Source: Haloactinomyces albus
GTDB taxonomy: Bacteria; Actinomycetota; Actinomycetes; Mycobacteriales; Pseudonocardiaceae
Direction: 5' to 3'
DNA length: 64,000 bases
Assembly (NCBI RefSeq): GCF_031458135.1
Contig: NZ_JAVDXW010000001.1
Location: 4,464,001-4,528,000 of the forward strand
This document shows, in pieces, positions 17,963 through 27,183 of the stretch. The notes below the pieces were generated by a model. It was not told the origin of the DNA and searched no databases. It saw nothing but the letters and a program-made list of their open reading frames with translations. Every line of letters begins with the position of its first letter. Positions within the stretch are counted from its first letter, which is position 1. A program made the position numbers and the translations under genes.

Positions 17963-19537
17963 CTATGGCGACTCCTCCCGATACACCGTCCTTCCCTCGA
18001 ACAAGGTGCGCAGGACACGGGTTTCGCCGATCTCGTCGGCAGGCACCTCGAAGATGTTGCGGTCCAGCACAATGAGATCGGCGGACTTACCGACTTGCAC
18101 GCTCCCCTGTCGGTTGGCACGGCCGATGACTCGGGCGCCACCGAGTGTCATCAACTCGACGGCGGTGGCCAGATCAACCGCCTCCTCACCCCGCTGCAAC
18201 ATGCCTTGCAGGGCGGGAAAGAGGTTCGGATTCGCGGTGATGATCCAGTCGGAACCGACCGTCATAGTTGCCCCGGCCCGCAGAATGGAGCCGAATTTGA
18301 ACCCGTTCTGCAGCCCGAACTCCTCGATGTGCCAGATCGCCGGCGACATCTCGGCAACCACGTTGAGCTGCGGGAAGCGTGCGTAGTCCGCGTCGTTGAT
18401 GAACGTGCAGTGAGCGATTTCATGGGTGGGGCCGTTCGCGCCGTTGACCTTTCGGACGCCCTCGAAGGCGTCCAGTGCTGCATGGACCGACCCCTCCCCG
18501 GCACAGTGGATCTTGACCGAGAGGCCCTCCGCATCGAACCGGCGAATCAATTCGAGCAGCTGCTCGGCGGGCACGAGGAGATTGGCCTCGTCGACCGTAC
18601 CGTCCTCATGGAGATCCACCTGCGTCATGTGGGGCGGGAGTGGAGCACCGTCCAGCCAAATCTTGACGAAGTCGGTGTGCACATGCTTGCTGGCGGTGGA
18701 GGAACGATCGGCGATGGAGCGGTCGAGTTCGGCAGCGGTGGCCATGCCGAATCCTTCCTCTCGCCACGGCAAGTGGGCCGCGACTTGCAGATGTAGTTCA
18801 CCGGCCCGCTCGAGCTCGGCGAGGGCATGCAGAGCCTGAGGAGAAGCGGATGCTTCCTGGGCCGAAGTGATCCCGTATTGGTGGCAGGTCGCGATTGCCC
18901 ACCTGAGCGCCTCGCGGTAGGTGGACTCGGGGTAGTCCGGGATGGCTCGCATGACGGGCCACCGCGCTTGCTCGACGAGTTCGCCGGTGAGTTCCCGGGA
19001 ACCGGGGCGTCGGATGAGTCGGCCGCCCGGTGGATCCTGTGACGCCTCGCTCAGCCCGGCCAGCTCGAGTGCCTTGGAGTTGACCAGTCCATGATGGATC
19101 GAGTAGTCATAGAGAAATACCGGTCGATCCGGAAACGACTCGTCGAGGAATCGGCGATCGAGTTCACCGTCATCGAAAGCCTGTGGCAGGAACTCACCGC
19201 CCACGACCCAGGGCTGCTCCCCCTCGGCCGCTGGTCCGGAGCAGTGGCATTCGGTCAGGTCACGCACGATCTGTTCCGGATCGGAAGCCGGGGAGAGCCG
19301 ACATTCGTACTGGAACTTCAATCCGCTCGCCAGGAGATGGATGTGCGCATCGTGCAGCCCGGGCATGACCATGTGCCCTTCGAGATCGATGATCTCCGCC
19401 TCCGCCGGGGATACGGACCGGATCTCCTCCGTCGACCCCACCGCAGTGAAAATCCCCTCTTCGACCAAAACGGCCTCGGCCCAGGGGAACTTGGTGTCGA
19501 CCGTGTATATTTTTCCGTTGATCAGTGCTACCGACAT
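17963..19537 (-). CDS. YtcJ-type metal-dependent amidohydrolase
   Basis: A 524-residue amidohydrolase-superfamily enzyme. The N-terminal beta-sandwich (LINGKIYTVDTKFPWAEAV) is followed by the metal motif MPGLHDAHIHLLASG. Later residues include HCAGEGSVHAALDAF, the carboxylate-rich VDKSAD-type end region (KSADLIVLDRNIFEVP) and TVGSDWIITANPNLFP. Members hydrolyse N-acyl or lactam bonds, but the substrate is unknown. It lies downstream of an APC permease and a flavin amine oxidase on the same strand, which suggests work on an amide or amine imported by that permease. Confidence 0.87.
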   Translation of the reverse strand: MSVALINGKIYTVDTKFPWAEAVLVEEGIFTAVGSTEEIRSVSPAEAEIIDLEGHMVMPGLHDAHIHLLASGLKFQYECRLSPASDPEQIVRDLTECHCSGPAAEGEQPWVVGGEFLPQAFDDGELDRRFLDESFPDRPVFLYDYSIHHGLVNSKALELAGLSEASQDPPGGRLIRRPGSRELTGELVEQARWPVMRAIPDYPESTYREALRWAIATCHQYGITSAQEASASPQALHALAELERAGELHLQVAAHLPWREEGFGMATAAELDRSIADRSSTASKHVHTDFVKIWLDGAPLPPHMTQVDLHEDGTVDEANLLVPAEQLLELIRRFDAEGLSVKIHCAGEGSVHAALDAFEGVRKVNGANGPTHEIAHCTFINDADYARFPQLNVVAEMSPAIWHIEEFGLQNGFKFGSILRAGATMTVGSDWIITANPNLFPALQGMLQRGEEAVDLATAVELMTLGGARVIGRANRQGSVQVGKSADLIVLDRNIFEVPADEIGETRVLRTLFEGRTVYREESP

Positions 19538-19764
19538 CGATTACCTCCACTTTCGGTTTGGAAAGGCCTTGTGCGATGACGAAGATTCCCCTTCATCTCA
19601 GGGCTGTATCGTTATCTCATCGGCCAACGGATTCATCTCTGCGTGGCGGCTCATCCCCGGCTGAAGAGTAGCTCGCCCGAGGTAGGCATCAAGTCACCGA
19701 ATGTCTCTTCTCGGTGGGTTTCTCCGGTATTTGCGCGCAGCCTCCTGTACTGGTGTTTCCTCGC

Positions 19765-21225
19765 TCATGATGCCTCATGTGCCTTCTCGGTCGGGGAAGC
19801 TTCGGGCATTGCAGGAGTGTGCTCTCGGAGTCGTAGCGAGCCGCGGTCCTGGACAACTCGTCGGTAGCCGAACAAGGCGATGCCCAGCGATAGCAGTGCA
19901 ATACCGATCGCCACCTCTTTGGGGCCGCCGTGGTGGCTCAGACCGGGATTACTGATGCCCACGGCCAGGAGCATGGTGTTGAACAGCGCGACGCCTGTAG
20001 CGATCGGGATCCAGCTCCGTCCCAGCTTGATGTCTCGTGGCCAATGCGGACGGTCTTTACGCAGGAGCAGGAAACCGATGACGGCAAGGGTGATGGCCAG
20101 GATATAGCCCAGATTGCTTGCGATCAGAATGGCGACCGGATCGCCGACGAAAGCCACGATCAGAATGTTGACCACCATCGTGACCCACAGGGATCTGCTG
20201 GGAACACCGTTGCGGTTGAGCTGGTCGAACTGCTTGATGGTCATGTCCTGCTGGGCAATGCCATACAGTGCACGGCCGGCGTCGGCCGAGGAGGAGATCA
20301 TGCTCAAGAACAAAGCACCACACAGCACTGCGGTGACGACACCGGAGAGACCTGGCAACAGTTCCTGAACAGCCAGGATTCCATACGAGGTCGGATTGTT
20401 GGTGATGGTCGCTTCACCGAGCTTGCCTGTCGCTGCCAGCGGAACGATGGTGTATGCGGCGACCATGAACAGTGCGATGGATGTCAGGGCCCGTGACGTA
20501 TCGTGCGTGGTGTCCCGGTACTCGGGGGCGAACGCTGCACATAATTCGGTGCCGTAAATGGCCCAAGCGGACACGTACAGCCACACTACGATTGTTTTCC
20601 ATCCACCATCGATGTGCGAGGTGAGTTCCGCACTGTTCCAGCCGCCGGTGACGAACGGGCCAATCGCCAATGCCGCCAGTACCACGATGAAGGCCGCGCC
20701 GATCACCTGGTTGAAACGCACGGCAACACGGATTCCCGATACATTCAGCACGATACACGCGATGACGGCGGCGACAGCGATGGTGTGCGGAAGCCCGAAG
20801 GAAACATCGCCCACGGTGAACAGCGTCCAGGTCGCCTCGGTAAACCACTGAGCCTGGATGAGCGAACCGATGGTGAGTCCGACAAGAGCGAGTACCAGCG
20901 CCCAGCCGCACCAGTAACCGAACGCTGCCAGCGGGCCGATCGGAGCGAAATAGCGCTTCCAGGCTTCGGACGCGTACATCGCGACACCACCTGGCTTTTC
21001 CGGGAACATCGCCGCCATTTCAGCGAAGAGCTTGTTCTGTAGTAGAGCGACGGCGGCCAGTGTCGCACAAATAAGTACTGCTGGAACCGTACCGACCGCT
21101 CCGATCACATTGCCGACCGAGATGAAAAGGCCTGATGCGACAGGAAGGGCCAGCATAAATCCGTGGTGCCAGCGAAGTGACTTCTGTAGTCGATTATGTT
21201 CATCGACAAGGTTGCTTTCTGCCAT
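19765..21225 (-). CDS. APC-family amino acid/amine permease
   Basis: A 486-residue membrane transporter with about 12 predicted hydrophobic segments, for example GTVPAVLICATLAAVALLQ and VLVALVGLTIGSL-like stretches. Its first helix carries the family signature VASGLFISVGNVIGAVG. It likely imports an amino acid or amine in symport with protons. It sits between the amidohydrolase and the flavin amine oxidase on the minus strand, so its substrate is probably degraded by those enzymes. The C-terminal tail after the last helix is hydrophilic. Confidence 0.88.
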   Translation of the reverse strand: MAESNLVDEHNRLQKSLRWHHGFMLALPVASGLFISVGNVIGAVGTVPAVLICATLAAVALLQNKLFAEMAAMFPEKPGGVAMYASEAWKRYFAPIGPLAAFGYWCGWALVLALVGLTIGSLIQAQWFTEATWTLFTVGDVSFGLPHTIAVAAVIACIVLNVSGIRVAVRFNQVIGAAFIVVLAALAIGPFVTGGWNSAELTSHIDGGWKTIVVWLYVSAWAIYGTELCAAFAPEYRDTTHDTSRALTSIALFMVAAYTIVPLAATGKLGEATITNNPTSYGILAVQELLPGLSGVVTAVLCGALFLSMISSSADAGRALYGIAQQDMTIKQFDQLNRNGVPSRSLWVTMVVNILIVAFVGDPVAILIASNLGYILAITLAVIGFLLLRKDRPHWPRDIKLGRSWIPIATGVALFNTMLLAVGISNPGLSHHGGPKEVAIGIALLSLGIALFGYRRVVQDRGSLRLREHTPAMPEASPTEKAHEAS

Positions 21226-21401
21226 GTTCGGGTTCTTCCGAGGAGGAGGTTCTCCGGGTGGTGGTAATGAACGCTGACGATGTTTGTCCTTGGTCGAAGC
21301 CGTTCACGCCGATAATGCCGATGGATTTCGGGCCATGAGCTGTCGCGGCAATGTGCTGACCGGCGACTTGGCGATGTGCTGGGTGCAGCTTCGGCCATTG
21401 A

Positions 21402-21413
21402 GCCGAATTCGGC
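21402..21413. promoter_or_regulatory. 12-bp palindrome upstream of the APC permease
   Basis: GCCGAATTCGGC is a perfect palindrome about 180 bases upstream of the permease start. Its position in the gap between the permease and the amine oxidase gene would suit an operator, but it also contains a common six-base site and may be chance. Confidence 0.25.
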
Positions 21414-21422
21414 ATGAGGGCG

Positions 21423-21456
21423 GCGTGGCCCTGATGTCCGTACGGAGTGGCCACGC
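21423..21456 (-). terminator. Possible terminator after the amine oxidase gene
   Basis: GCGTGGCC (21423-21430) pairs perfectly with GGCCACGC (21449-21456) over an 18-base loop, 14 bases past the amine oxidase stop. The loop is long, so confidence is limited. Confidence 0.4.
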
Positions 21457-21469
21457 TGCCGCGCATGGT

Positions 21470-22759
21470 TCAGTGTGCGGTCGTCAGGCGGCGTGCGACG
21501 TGCAAGCCGCTCTCGATGGCACCGTCGATAAAGCCGGCCCAGCCGGTGCCATAATCACTTCCGGCAAGGTGCACCCGGCCATCGGGACGCTGCAGGTCAC
21601 GCATGTATCGGGTGAGTTGCCCCGGACGCAGCATCGGCCAGGTTTCTCCTGAGTACGGGTCGGCCACCCAGTCATGGCCCGCTACATCGACGATGTCGAG
21701 ATCGGGCCGCCACAAGTGCAGTGCCTCGGCGATACCGTCCTTGTCGTCCGGACGCAAGCGTGACGCCTGTGGGCCGAAGGCGACGAGCAGCGTGTCACCG
21801 TCGACGGTGTATTCGACCTGGGAAAAGGTGAGTGGTTGCTCGGAGGGGCCGAACATGAGGAACGGATCGTGCTCGCCACGGACCCGGATCCACACCTTCA
21901 TACCTTGAGACGCTTGACCTTCTTCGGCAGCCGCCTGTTTCGTCGCGGACAGTCCGGGCTGAAAATCGATCGTCGACAGCACGTTGAGGGGGAGCGTGAC
22001 CACGACCTCGTCGGCGAGGAACTCCTGTTCCGATGCGGTGCGTACACGGGCACCGTCGCTGCCGTGCTTGACCGTCGTGACGACCGTGCCGAGCTGAATC
22101 TCGGCGTTGCCGTCCTCGGCGATGGCTCGGGCAAGAGCCTTGGTGCCGTGCTTGATCTTGTACGTTGCGCACGCCTCGAACAGCAGTTGCCAGTCTCCCG
22201 AGGCAGCCGAGCACCAGCGAAGTGCCTGTGTGAGCCCGCCGGTCTCGGCGGGAGCATTGAAGTTCAGCGACCACATGGCACGGACAAGCTCGTCTTCCTC
22301 GGGGGGTAGGTCGAGCTCGTCGATGCGGTCGTTGATCGACTTCTTGTCCAGTTCATCGAGGTCATCACGCAGCAGTGGTGCATAGGGCTGATCGAACCAC
22401 TCGCGTGTGTCGGCGACCGAGCGTTTCATGCCCGGGTCGAACAGGCCGAACAGTTCGTCCGGGCTGCCTTGATGTACCCGGCCCCGGCTGTACCAGTAGG
22501 CGTGTTCGGCGGTCGGTGTCTGCGAGATCTCCAGACCGTAGCGGGTGATCTCCGACCACACGTGCGGTTGTGCCCAGTGAACCCAGGTACCACCCAAGTC
22601 CAGACCGCGGCCGAGTCGCTCGGTGGTCCAAGTGCGCCCGCCGATGCGGTCCCGGGCTTCGAGGATCAGTACGGACGCTCCCCGCCTGCGAAGCTCGCGT
22701 GCGGCTGTGAGGCCTGCGAATCCGGCTCCGATGATGATTACGTCATAGCGTTCGCTCAT
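21470..22759 (-). CDS. Flavin-containing monoamine oxidase / amino-acid oxidase family
   Basis: About 429 residues. The Rossmann FAD motif DVIIIGAGFAGLTAARELRR is at the N terminus, followed by RIGGRTWTTERLGRGLDLGG, which binds the FAD pyrophosphate. The C-terminal substrate/FAD motif GRVHLAGSDYGTGWAGFIDG ends the protein. The enzyme oxidises a primary amine or amino acid with oxygen. The ATG at 22759 is used because the longer frame to 22879 overlaps the cupin gene. It starts 10 bases after the cupin stop, and the pair is likely one operon. Confidence 0.9.
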   Translation of the reverse strand: MSERYDVIIIGAGFAGLTAARELRRRGASVLILEARDRIGGRTWTTERLGRGLDLGGTWVHWAQPHVWSEITRYGLEISQTPTAEHAYWYSRGRVHQGSPDELFGLFDPGMKRSVADTREWFDQPYAPLLRDDLDELDKKSINDRIDELDLPPEEDELVRAMWSLNFNAPAETGGLTQALRWCSAASGDWQLLFEACATYKIKHGTKALARAIAEDGNAEIQLGTVVTTVKHGSDGARVRTASEQEFLADEVVVTLPLNVLSTIDFQPGLSATKQAAAEEGQASQGMKVWIRVRGEHDPFLMFGPSEQPLTFSQVEYTVDGDTLLVAFGPQASRLRPDDKDGIAEALHLWRPDLDIVDVAGHDWVADPYSGETWPMLRPGQLTRYMRDLQRPDGRVHLAGSDYGTGWAGFIDGAIESGLHVARRLTTAH

Positions 22760-22769
22760 GGTGACGGCC

Positions 22770-23084
22770 TCAGGCGTGGATGAACAGCTTGCGGAAGGGC
22801 ATCCGGAAATGCCAGGTCGACTTGACGCCCTGGGAGTATGCGGCGATGTCGCCCGGGCGAAGGTCGACCGATTCGCCATCCTCGGTCGTAATGGTCACCG
22901 ACCCCTCCAGCACATGGATGGTTTCGGGCTTCTCGAACTCGTAGGGCGTCTCCTCGGGAAGTTGCCCTGGCAGTACGCGCCAGATACCGGACACACCCGG
23001 CGTGATCCAGTGCACTTCCCCTGCCTTGGTGCCGTCCATGAGGAACGGCTCGAAGCTCTCGGTGTCAGTCGTTGTCTTGTACAT
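22770..23084 (-). CDS. Small single-domain cupin protein
   Basis: A 104-residue cupin with the conserved beta-barrel strands in YEFEKPETIHVLEGSVTITT and LRPGDIAAYSQGVKSTWHF. It resembles the DUF861-type group that includes ureidoglycine-aminohydrolase-like and ethanolamine-like proteins. It may bind a metal and the amine-derived product of the neighbouring oxidase. The ATG at 23084 is preferred because the longer frame to 23327 has no cupin similarity. Function is not known. Confidence 0.75.
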   Translation of the reverse strand: MYKTTTDTESFEPFLMDGTKAGEVHWITPGVSGIWRVLPGQLPEETPYEFEKPETIHVLEGSVTITTEDGESVDLRPGDIAAYSQGVKSTWHFRMPFRKLFIHA

Positions 23085-23215
23085 CGGGATTCTCCGTACT
23101 TCTGGCCGGAACGTACTGCGGCTTTCGTTGCTCCAGCACTCGCTGGTCGACGCGTATACGGACGGTGAACGCGTGCCGACGTGCGTTTGTCGTCGCAGTG
23201 AACGAAAGGTGCCGC

Positions 23216-23233
23216 ATGTGCTGGTGAGCACAT
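23216..23233. promoter_or_regulatory. Inverted repeat upstream of the cupin/amine oxidase operon
   Basis: ATGTGCT-GGTG-AGCACAT is a perfect 7-bp inverted repeat in the 269-base gap between the AraC gene and the cupin. It lies about 130 bases upstream of the cupin start and is a candidate regulator site. Confidence 0.3.
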
Positions 23234-23353
23234 CATGCAGCAAATCGCCGGAGGTTTGTTGCCGTGTACTGCACGGAAACTTGCCGAAGTCTGCACAGGC
23301 ACTGGGGCGTCGATCAATCGGCGACAACGGCTGCCGGACACGGGCCGGTCAAG

Positions 23354-24319
23354 TCACGCGTGCCCGGGGGCACCGCCGAATCGGATCCGGTATTCGCGGG
23401 GTGAGGCTCCATACGCAGCCTTGAACGACCGGCTGAAATGTGCTGCGTCGAGAAAACCCCACCGCGCGGCAAGAGCGCTGACCGGCTTGCCGCGCTGGCT
23501 GTGATCGGCCAGATCGCGACGGCACCGTTCCAAGCGGCGCTGTCGGATATACCGCGCTACGGTTGCCTGTTCGTTCTCGAACAACTTGTACAAGTATCGC
23601 ACCGAGATGCTGTGTGCCGCGGCGATTCGATCCGGACCGAGTTCGGCATCGGACAGGTGCTGTTCTATGTACGCTTTCACGCGCAGGAGCAATCCTTGTC
23701 CGACTGTGTCCCCATCGTCCGATCGTGCTCCCGAGAGGCTGGAGAAGAGCGTGGTAAGCAGGTCGATCGTGTGATCGGCCATCCGTTGCGCTGTGGGGGT
23801 CGGTACTTGGTCGGTCTGCTCGGCCAGAGACACCAGATACGGTGTGACGATCGCCCCGACCCCATGCCGCCCCGAGATACGCCGAGCGGTCAGCTCGGCC
23901 AACACTGGTGACGGCAACCTGAGCAATCCCCGGGGAAACATGAGCGCCAGCATCCGAAACGAGTCGTCGAACGCAAGTTCGAAAGGGCGGGTGCAGTCGT
24001 ACAAGGCAAGATCGCCGGGTGTGAGTGCGGCCTCGCGACCATCTTGGGTTACCACGCAATAGCCGCGAAGCTGTAGCCCCACCTTGTAGTAGTCCCTGTC
24101 GGCGAGGCTGATCATGTGCGGCGAGCGTTGCACGAGCTGGCCGCTGGCCCGGACGTCCGACACTTCCACCTCCCCGAGCATCTCGGCACGCAGTAGCCCC
24201 GAGAATTCATGTGCGGCAGAGGTCACCTCGAACGGCACGAAAGTGCTGGAGACCAAGTGCCGCCACCAGTCCAGACGTTCAGCGGGTGCTACCTCTGATG
24301 TCCGAGCAACCACGGCCAA
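23354..24319 (-). CDS. AraC-family regulator with AraC_binding_2 (FeaR-like) sensor domain
   Basis: About 321 residues. A FeaR-type N-terminal domain (LTPGDLALYDCTRPFELAF) is followed by a C-terminal AraC DNA-binding domain. The latter has ISVRYLYKLFENEQATVARYIR and GFLDAAHFSRSFKAAYGASP as its two helix-turn-helix parts. A TTG at 24319 lies eight bases after GGGAGG and is taken as the start; an upstream ATG would include repetitive arginine-rich sequence. It is first in the minus-strand direction before the cupin, amine oxidase, permease and amidohydrolase, and probably activates them. FeaR controls aromatic amine oxidation in E. coli, which fits this context. Confidence 0.8.
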   Translation of the reverse strand: MAVVARTSEVAPAERLDWWRHLVSSTFVPFEVTSAAHEFSGLLRAEMLGEVEVSDVRASGQLVQRSPHMISLADRDYYKVGLQLRGYCVVTQDGREAALTPGDLALYDCTRPFELAFDDSFRMLALMFPRGLLRLPSPVLAELTARRISGRHGVGAIVTPYLVSLAEQTDQVPTPTAQRMADHTIDLLTTLFSSLSGARSDDGDTVGQGLLLRVKAYIEQHLSDAELGPDRIAAAHSISVRYLYKLFENEQATVARYIRQRRLERCRRDLADHSQRGKPVSALAARWGFLDAAHFSRSFKAAYGASPREYRIRFGGAPGHA

Positions 24320-24481
24320 AACTCTTACCTCCCGGCCTCGCTGACATTGCCGACCCTGTGGACTCACGTTCCCGCGGGGATACGTGTAAGAGTTTGGCGG
24401 AACGGATCCGGTAACACCACCGTTGCCGCGCGGAACGCGGTGGATCGGTGGTGCATACGTGGTCGTGAATAGCGGAGCTTC

Positions 24482-25405
24482 CTAGAGCAATCCGGCTGTC
24501 CGCCGGATTTGCGTCGGGGTCTCGTCGAATTCGGTCTTGAGGCTGCGGCTGAGGTGCTTGGCGTCGAGGATGCCCCAGCGTGCCGCGATGGCCGCCGGTG
24601 TGTGCTGAGCGAATGCGGGGTTGGCGAGGTCGGCTCGAATTCGTTGCAGCCGTTGCTTGCGGACCCACGTTGCGAGATTGATGCCCGCGTCATGCGCGAG
24701 TTTGTGCAGGTAGCGTACCGAAATGTGGTGAGCCGCGGCGATGGAGCGCATGCTCAGGTCCGGGTTCGCCAGGTTGTCCAGGCAGTACGCCTCGATCCGT
24801 TGGAAGAGTGTGCCGGTGGAGTGCCGCTCGTCGGGCGGTGTCCCGGCAAAAGCCGAAGTGATCAGGGAAATGAAGGCATCGGTCAGGTGTCGGTGGGCCG
24901 TGGTACTGACTTCCGTGGCCAGCGAGCCGCTGAGTTCGGTGAAAAAGGTGCCGATCAAGCGCTGGGTTCCTGCGTCGGCGGGAACGGGACGAGCGGTATG
25001 GGAGCGGAACACATCGGTGTGGGCGGCCCAAACGGCGCGGGGTATCCCGGCGACGATGATGTCATAGGGCTCCCAGAACCGGAGTTCGTACGGTCGGGTC
25101 GTGTCGTAGGCGACCATCCGGCCCGGCTTCAGGGTGCACCGCTGATCGTCCTGTTCGACCCCCGCCCGCCCCGTACGGTGCCAGGACACCTTGATCAGTT
25201 CCGGATCGTCCGAGCGGATCAACTCCCGATCCCGTCGTACGGTCACGGCATCGCCGACGATCCGGGTGAAAATCAGCTCGCCGACACGCGTCGTGCGGAA
25301 GTCGCCCCGATAAGGGCCTGGTGCGGTGGTGCTCATGCGTAGCGGCGCGAAGGCGCTGGAGGCTTGTGCTTCGAAGCGTTCCAGGTCGGCCAGGGCCGCG
25401 GTCAT
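24482..25405 (-). CDS. AraC-family regulator with AraC_binding_2 (FeaR-like) sensor domain
   Basis: About 307 residues with the same architecture as the AraC gene just downstream. The sensor motif is LKPGRMVAYDTTRPYELRF, and the DNA-binding half has AAAHHISVRYLHKLAHDAG and GILDAKHLSRSLKTEFDETP. The two AraC genes are probably diverged duplicates, because they share domain order and the linker position. It is divergent from the GMC oxidoreductase operon across a 203-base spacer and probably controls it. The start (ATG at 25405, MTAALADLER) is uncertain, since another in-frame ATG lies four codons upstream. Confidence 0.8.
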   Translation of the reverse strand: MTAALADLERFEAQASSAFAPLRMSTTAPGPYRGDFRTTRVGELIFTRIVGDAVTVRRDRELIRSDDPELIKVSWHRTGRAGVEQDDQRCTLKPGRMVAYDTTRPYELRFWEPYDIIVAGIPRAVWAAHTDVFRSHTARPVPADAGTQRLIGTFFTELSGSLATEVSTTAHRHLTDAFISLITSAFAGTPPDERHSTGTLFQRIEAYCLDNLANPDLSMRSIAAAHHISVRYLHKLAHDAGINLATWVRKQRLQRIRADLANPAFAQHTPAAIAARWGILDAKHLSRSLKTEFDETPTQIRRTAGLL

Positions 25406-25478
25406 CCCCTCACACATCCCTTCGCTGAGGCACGCCGGTTGATTGCAGGATGTTATCTCCGCCACCGCGACACGGCAA

Positions 25479-25496
25479 TGACCGAATGATCGGTCA
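25479..25496. promoter_or_regulatory. TetR-type palindrome in the GMC operon promoter
   Basis: TGACCGA-ATGA-TCGGTCA is a perfect 7-bp-arm palindrome, the common TetR-family operator shape. It lies 113 bases upstream of the GMC oxidoreductase start, in the spacer shared with the AraC gene. The TetR gene that ends the operon region (28700-29338) is a plausible ligand, but the palindrome at that gene's own promoter has a different sequence. Confidence 0.5.
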
Positions 25497-25608
25497 GCCT
25501 CCGGTGCGCGAACTGGTGCCGCTCGGTGCACGGGATGGAGACCGTTGCGGTTGCGTTCTGCCTAGTGTCACGACGATCCACACCAACGTGGGGCAGGCAG
25601 GAGGGTGT

Positions 25609-27132
25609 ATGTCCAGGGAAAGGACCGAGCACGACTATGTGGTGGTCGGTGCGGGTTCCTCGGGAAGCGTGCTGGTGCGCAGGCTGCTGGATGCCGGGCA
25701 CAGTGTTCACCTGATCGAGGCCGGTCCCGCCGACGAGGAGCCGAACATCCACAGCCCGCAGGGGTGGCCGATGATGTTGGCGGGGCCGCTGGACTGGTCG
25801 GTGATGACCGCTCCGCAGCAGCACGCACGCGATCGCCGCCTGTTCTGGCCGCGCGGCAGAGTTCTCGGTGGTTCGAGCTCGTTGAACGGGATGATCTACA
25901 TCCGCGGCCACCGCAGTGACTACGATTCGTGGGCTTACCACGGTTGCCCCGGATGGGACTGGGACAGTGTTCTCCCGCTGTTCAAGCGCTCGGAAGATCA
26001 TGCGGACGGGGCAAGCGAGTGGCACGGTGCGGGCGGGCCCTTGCCGGTTTCCCGGATCGCGGAACCGCATCCCACTGCCGCCGCTTTCGTCGAGGGTGCG
26101 ATCGGTTTGGGGCACGAGCACATCGACGACTTCAATGGCGAACGCATGGAGGGCGTGGGATTCAACCACGCCACGATCCGCGGCGGCAGGCGAATGAGTG
26201 CCTGGCAGAGCTTCGCCGCCCCGGTGCTGGGGAACGCTCGTCTGACCGTGACCACCGAGGCTCTCGTGCATCGTGTCGTGACCGAGGGGGAGCGGGCCGT
26301 CGGTGTCGAGTACGAGCACGGCGGTGAATTGCACACCGCCCGGGCCGGTGCCGAGGTGGTGCTCTCCGCCGGAGTCCTGGGATCGGCGCACCTGCTGTTG
26401 CTGTCGGGTATCGGCCCTGCCGAGCATCTTGACCAGGTCGGGATCTCCGTGCACACCGATTTGCCCGGCGTGGGGGAGAATCTGCACGACCACCTGCTGG
26501 TGAGCAACATCTACGAGTCCACCGGGCCATTACCGCAGGGAAAGGCGAATCTGCTGGAAAGTCAGCTGTTCGCCAAAAGCGACCCCCGCATGCCGGTTCC
26601 GGACCTGCAGCCGCTGTTCCTGCACCTGGTCTACCCGGCCGAGGGGTATCCGCAGCCGGAGCACGGTTACACCATCGCGCCCGGTCTTGTGCGTCCGCTC
26701 TCGCGCGGCACGATACGGCTGGCTTCGCCAGATCCCGCAACGCCTGCTGTGGCGGACCCGAACGTCCTTGCCGAGAGGCAGGACCTCGAAGCCCTGGTGG
26801 ATGCGGTCGAGATGTGCCGGGAGATCGGGGCTTCGGCCGCGTTCGACGAGTGGCGCAAGGCCGAAGTCGCCCCCGGCCCGCAGGCGCGCACCCGCGATGA
26901 CCTGCGTGACTACGTGCGTCGGGCCGTCGGTACATATCACCATCAGGTGGGGACGTGTCGGATGGGCTCCGATTCGGAGGCGGTGGTGGACCCGAGCCTG
27001 CGCGTGCGCGGAGTGTCCGGGCTGCGGGTCGCCGATGCCTCGATCATGCCGTCGGTTCCGTCGGGCAACACCAACGCACCGTCGATCATGGTCGGGGAAA
27101 AGGCCGCCGATCTCCTGCTGCGCACTTCTTGA
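25609..27132 (+). CDS. GMC-family FAD oxidoreductase (choline/alcohol dehydrogenase type)
   Basis: About 507 residues. The N-terminal FAD motif DYVVVGAGSSGSVLVRRL is followed by the GMC signature LFWPRGRVLGGSSSLNGMIY. The C-terminal active site has VGTYHHQVGTCRMG and PSGNTNAPSIMVGEKAAD, giving the expected His/Asn pair. It oxidises an alcohol to an aldehyde, and an aldehyde dehydrogenase follows 51 bases later to finish the oxidation. The ATG at 25609 has AGGAGG and is preferred over the longer 25450 frame. Choline is one possible substrate, but the sequence does not decide. Confidence 0.9.
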   Translation: MSRERTEHDYVVVGAGSSGSVLVRRLLDAGHSVHLIEAGPADEEPNIHSPQGWPMMLAGPLDWSVMTAPQQHARDRRLFWPRGRVLGGSSSLNGMIYIRGHRSDYDSWAYHGCPGWDWDSVLPLFKRSEDHADGASEWHGAGGPLPVSRIAEPHPTAAAFVEGAIGLGHEHIDDFNGERMEGVGFNHATIRGGRRMSAWQSFAAPVLGNARLTVTTEALVHRVVTEGERAVGVEYEHGGELHTARAGAEVVLSAGVLGSAHLLLLSGIGPAEHLDQVGISVHTDLPGVGENLHDHLLVSNIYESTGPLPQGKANLLESQLFAKSDPRMPVPDLQPLFLHLVYPAEGYPQPEHGYTIAPGLVRPLSRGTIRLASPDPATPAVADPNVLAERQDLEALVDAVEMCREIGASAAFDEWRKAEVAPGPQARTRDDLRDYVRRAVGTYHHQVGTCRMGSDSEAVVDPSLRVRGVSGLRVADASIMPSVPSGNTNAPSIMVGEKAADLLLRTS

Positions 27133-27183
27133 CCCCGCACCGGTGCCTCCGGTCGCGCCTGCTGCCATCAGAAAGGAATTGTC

